From Chloroflexota bacterium (GTDB lineage: Bacteria; Chloroflexota; UBA6077; FW602-bin22; CADDYW01): 64,000 bases of DNA. This document shows positions 62,799 through 64,000 of this stretch, one piece after another. The position numbers and the translations under genes are program-made. Positions within the stretch are counted from its first letter, which is position 1; each line of letters begins with the position of its first letter. The stretch is taken from contig JAJPIK010000078.1 in assembly GCA_021324795.1 (NCBI GenBank), forward strand, positions 23,483-87,482, read 5' to 3'. The notes under the pieces are model-generated. The model was not told the DNA's origin, searched no databases, and saw only the letters and a list, made by a program, of their open reading frames with translations.

Positions 62799-63788
62799 TT
62801 AGCGACGCACGACATCGACCGGCCGCGCGGGTTGGACTGGCGTACGGCGGGCGATGAACTCGGAGAGGATCGCTCCAACCATGAAGGTGAGATTCGCTGG
62901 CCGCTCAGCGAGTCGACGGGTTAGGTACGGGTACCAGGCGGGCCCCCAGGGTGTATAGATGCGCAGAGGGTAGCCGCGCCCGAGCAAACTCTCCTGAAGA
63001 TCACGCCGAACTCCGTAGAGCATCTGAAACTCGTAGCGGTCGGGGCTAAGCCCGAGTCGGTGAATGTGTTCGATCGCCCGCTGAATAAGCTGGGGATCAT
63101 GCGTCGCAATCGCCGCGGTCGGCAGGTAGCTATTCGGTGGCTGAACCGCGGCATGTTCCAAGAGTCGATCAAGCAACTGGGCATAAGCAGCATCGACGTC
63201 CGCCTTACGGGGATAGGCGATCGTGGCTGGCTCGAGATAAGCACCCTTGCATAGGCGAACCGAGCCACCTTCAGCCAGCACTGTTTCCAAATCCCGTGGA
63301 GTGCGGTAGAGCGCTGCCTGCAGAACGATGCCAACGTTGGCGAACTCCCGACGGAGCTCACCCCAGAGCCAGAGGGTGACATCGGTGTGTGACGAGTCTT
63401 CCATGTCCAGCCGAACGCCGATACCAGATTTTGCCGCGCGGCCAATAACGTCAAGAAGAAGGGCGAGCGCTTGCTCACGAGCAACGTCAACCCCAAATTG
63501 AGAAGGCTTCAGCGAGAGGGTAATCGGCAGGTCAAGCAGTCGAAGACGGTCGATCGTCTCTTCGTAAACCGAGCGCGCCGCTTCGGCTTCTTGTAAATCG
63601 TGAACCGCCTCGCCCAGATAATCCAGGCTCACCCGGGCACCCTGTCGAGCCAGAGCCTGGGCAACACCGATCGCTTCTTCGAGCGTCTCACCAGCCACGA
63701 ACCGGCGTGCGAGTGATCGGCCTGGCCCGTCGGTCAGAAAATCCCGTACGCGTGGCTCACGGGCCATCCTTAAAACAAGTGCCCGCAC
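62799..63788 (-). CDS. Proline dehydrogenase (monofunctional)
   Basis: FAD enzyme oxidising proline to pyrroline-5-carboxylate. GTG at 63788 is chosen because AAGGAGG lies 5 bp upstream; a GTG 30 bp earlier is unlikely. 329 residues, TIM barrel: LSLKPSQFGVD, GVRLDMEDSSHTDVTLWLW, VRLCKGAYLEP, EFQMLYGVR and RIYTPWGPAWYPYLTRRLAE (substrate-binding Arg pair). The P5C dehydrogenase that normally follows is not next to it. A minus-strand TATAAT at 63863-63858 may be its -10. Confidence 0.92.
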   Translation of the reverse strand: MRALVLRMAREPRVRDFLTDGPGRSLARRFVAGETLEEAIGVAQALARQGARVSLDYLGEAVHDLQEAEAARSVYEETIDRLRLLDLPITLSLKPSQFGVDVAREQALALLLDVIGRAAKSGIGVRLDMEDSSHTDVTLWLWGELRREFANVGIVLQAALYRTPRDLETVLAEGGSVRLCKGAYLEPATIAYPRKADVDAAYAQLLDRLLEHAAVQPPNSYLPTAAIATHDPQLIQRAIEHIHRLGLSPDRYEFQMLYGVRRDLQESLLGRGYPLRIYTPWGPAWYPYLTRRLAERPANLTFMVGAILSEFIARRTPVQPARPVDVVRR

Positions 63789-63912
63789 CGCTGCCTCCTT
63801 GACACCGCGGCGGCCCACATCGACCGTCGCTACCGGTACGTTACCCTTCTCAATTTCATTATAGCGCGCAGGTCAATGCTGGGGGCTTTGCCGCTAGGGT
63901 CATGTCAAAGTC

Positions 63913-63971
63913 GGTCCATCGCAGATAATCCTCTTACACAATCTACACGGGAGGGGAGTCTGCGATGGACC
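63913..63971 (+). promoter_or_regulatory. Stem that would enclose a start codon
   Basis: GGTCCATCGCAG (63913-63924) is perfectly complementary to CTGCGATGGACC (63960-63971), which contains the ATG of the last gene; the ribosome site GGGAGGGG (63950-63957) lies in the loop. This could limit translation until opened. Confidence 0.55.
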
Positions 63972-64000
63972 AGCACAAGTTTACGACACTGGTGGAAGCC
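63965..64000 (+). CDS. Start of an unidentified gene (cut by window end)
   Basis: ATG at 63965 with GGGAGGGGAG 8 bp upstream; the 12 visible codons read MDQHKFTTLVEA and run off the window. Too short to identify. Divergent from proline dehydrogenase. Confidence 0.5.
   Translation, partial: MDQHKFTTLVEA

Overview
The window is moderately GC-rich bacterial chromosome with dense, mostly well-behaved genes, many GTG/TTG starts, clear AGGAGG-type ribosome sites and sigma-70-like promoters (TTGnnn, 16-18 bp, TATAAT). The mix of genes suggests a Chloroflexota lineage, perhaps near Thermomicrobia or an uncultured relative: many GT4/GT-C glycosyltransferases, Thr/Pro-rich surface proteins, CxxC zinc-ribbon proteins, LexA, an F420-type luciferase-like oxidoreductase, monofunctional proline dehydrogenase, and a GTCATTCCGAG-type dispersed hairpin repeat. 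This placement is inference; no rRNA is present.

Layout. 1-638: end-truncated response regulator. 702-7846: a five-gene unit for the cell surface (processive GT2, GT39/PMT-like transferase, two secreted proteins built from about 90-residue repeats, one protein with a duplicated domain), facing a GH5-CBM3 cellulase-like lipoprotein (7894-9807). 10052-20025: central carbon metabolism, with glycerate 2-kinase and enolase, then gap-pgk-tpiA plus an unexplained HprK/PEPCK-like P-loop protein, then isocitrate and malate dehydrogenases. 20371-24451: sdhCDAB and two small membrane proteins, preceded by a PIN-domain (VapC-like) gene remnant. 24651-28539: geranylgeranyl-reductase-like flavoprotein, membrane-bound sulfite-oxidase-like Mo protein, and a YdcF-like protein. 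28703-33202: efflux adaptor, 23S rRNA m5U methyltransferase, tRNA-Pro(CGG), tRNA-Gly(CCC), a candidate RiPP precursor resembling the Franean1_4349 family, and a zinc-ribbon protein. 33311-43450: a minus-strand exopolysaccharide cluster (three GT4 enzymes, flippase-like protein, two O-antigen-ligase-like proteins, UDP-glucuronate decarboxylase, glycoside hydrolase). 43773-49786: two Gfo/Idh/MocA oxidoreductases, GT9, EVE protein, tRNA-Ser(CGA), tandem BON proteins. 49963-52992: HExxH protein, ABC-2 exporter, small hypothetical. 53113-60215: a Thr/Pro-rich surface protein and a tight operon GNAT - GT4 - moaC - YfhO. 60396-64000: lexA, a sigma factor, luciferase-like oxidoreductase, proline dehydrogenase, and the start of one more gene.

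Main points for a second look: gap has no canonical start codon and appears to begin at ATC behind a perfect ribosome site; a P-loop kinase-like protein follows the triose-phosphate operon; surface proteins with Thr/Pro linkers twice lie beside GT-C-type membrane transferases; a RiPP-precursor-like small gene; moaC embedded in a glycosylation operon; a sigma factor behind lexA; a near-leaderless ABC transporter; and a stem that would bury the start codon of the last gene.
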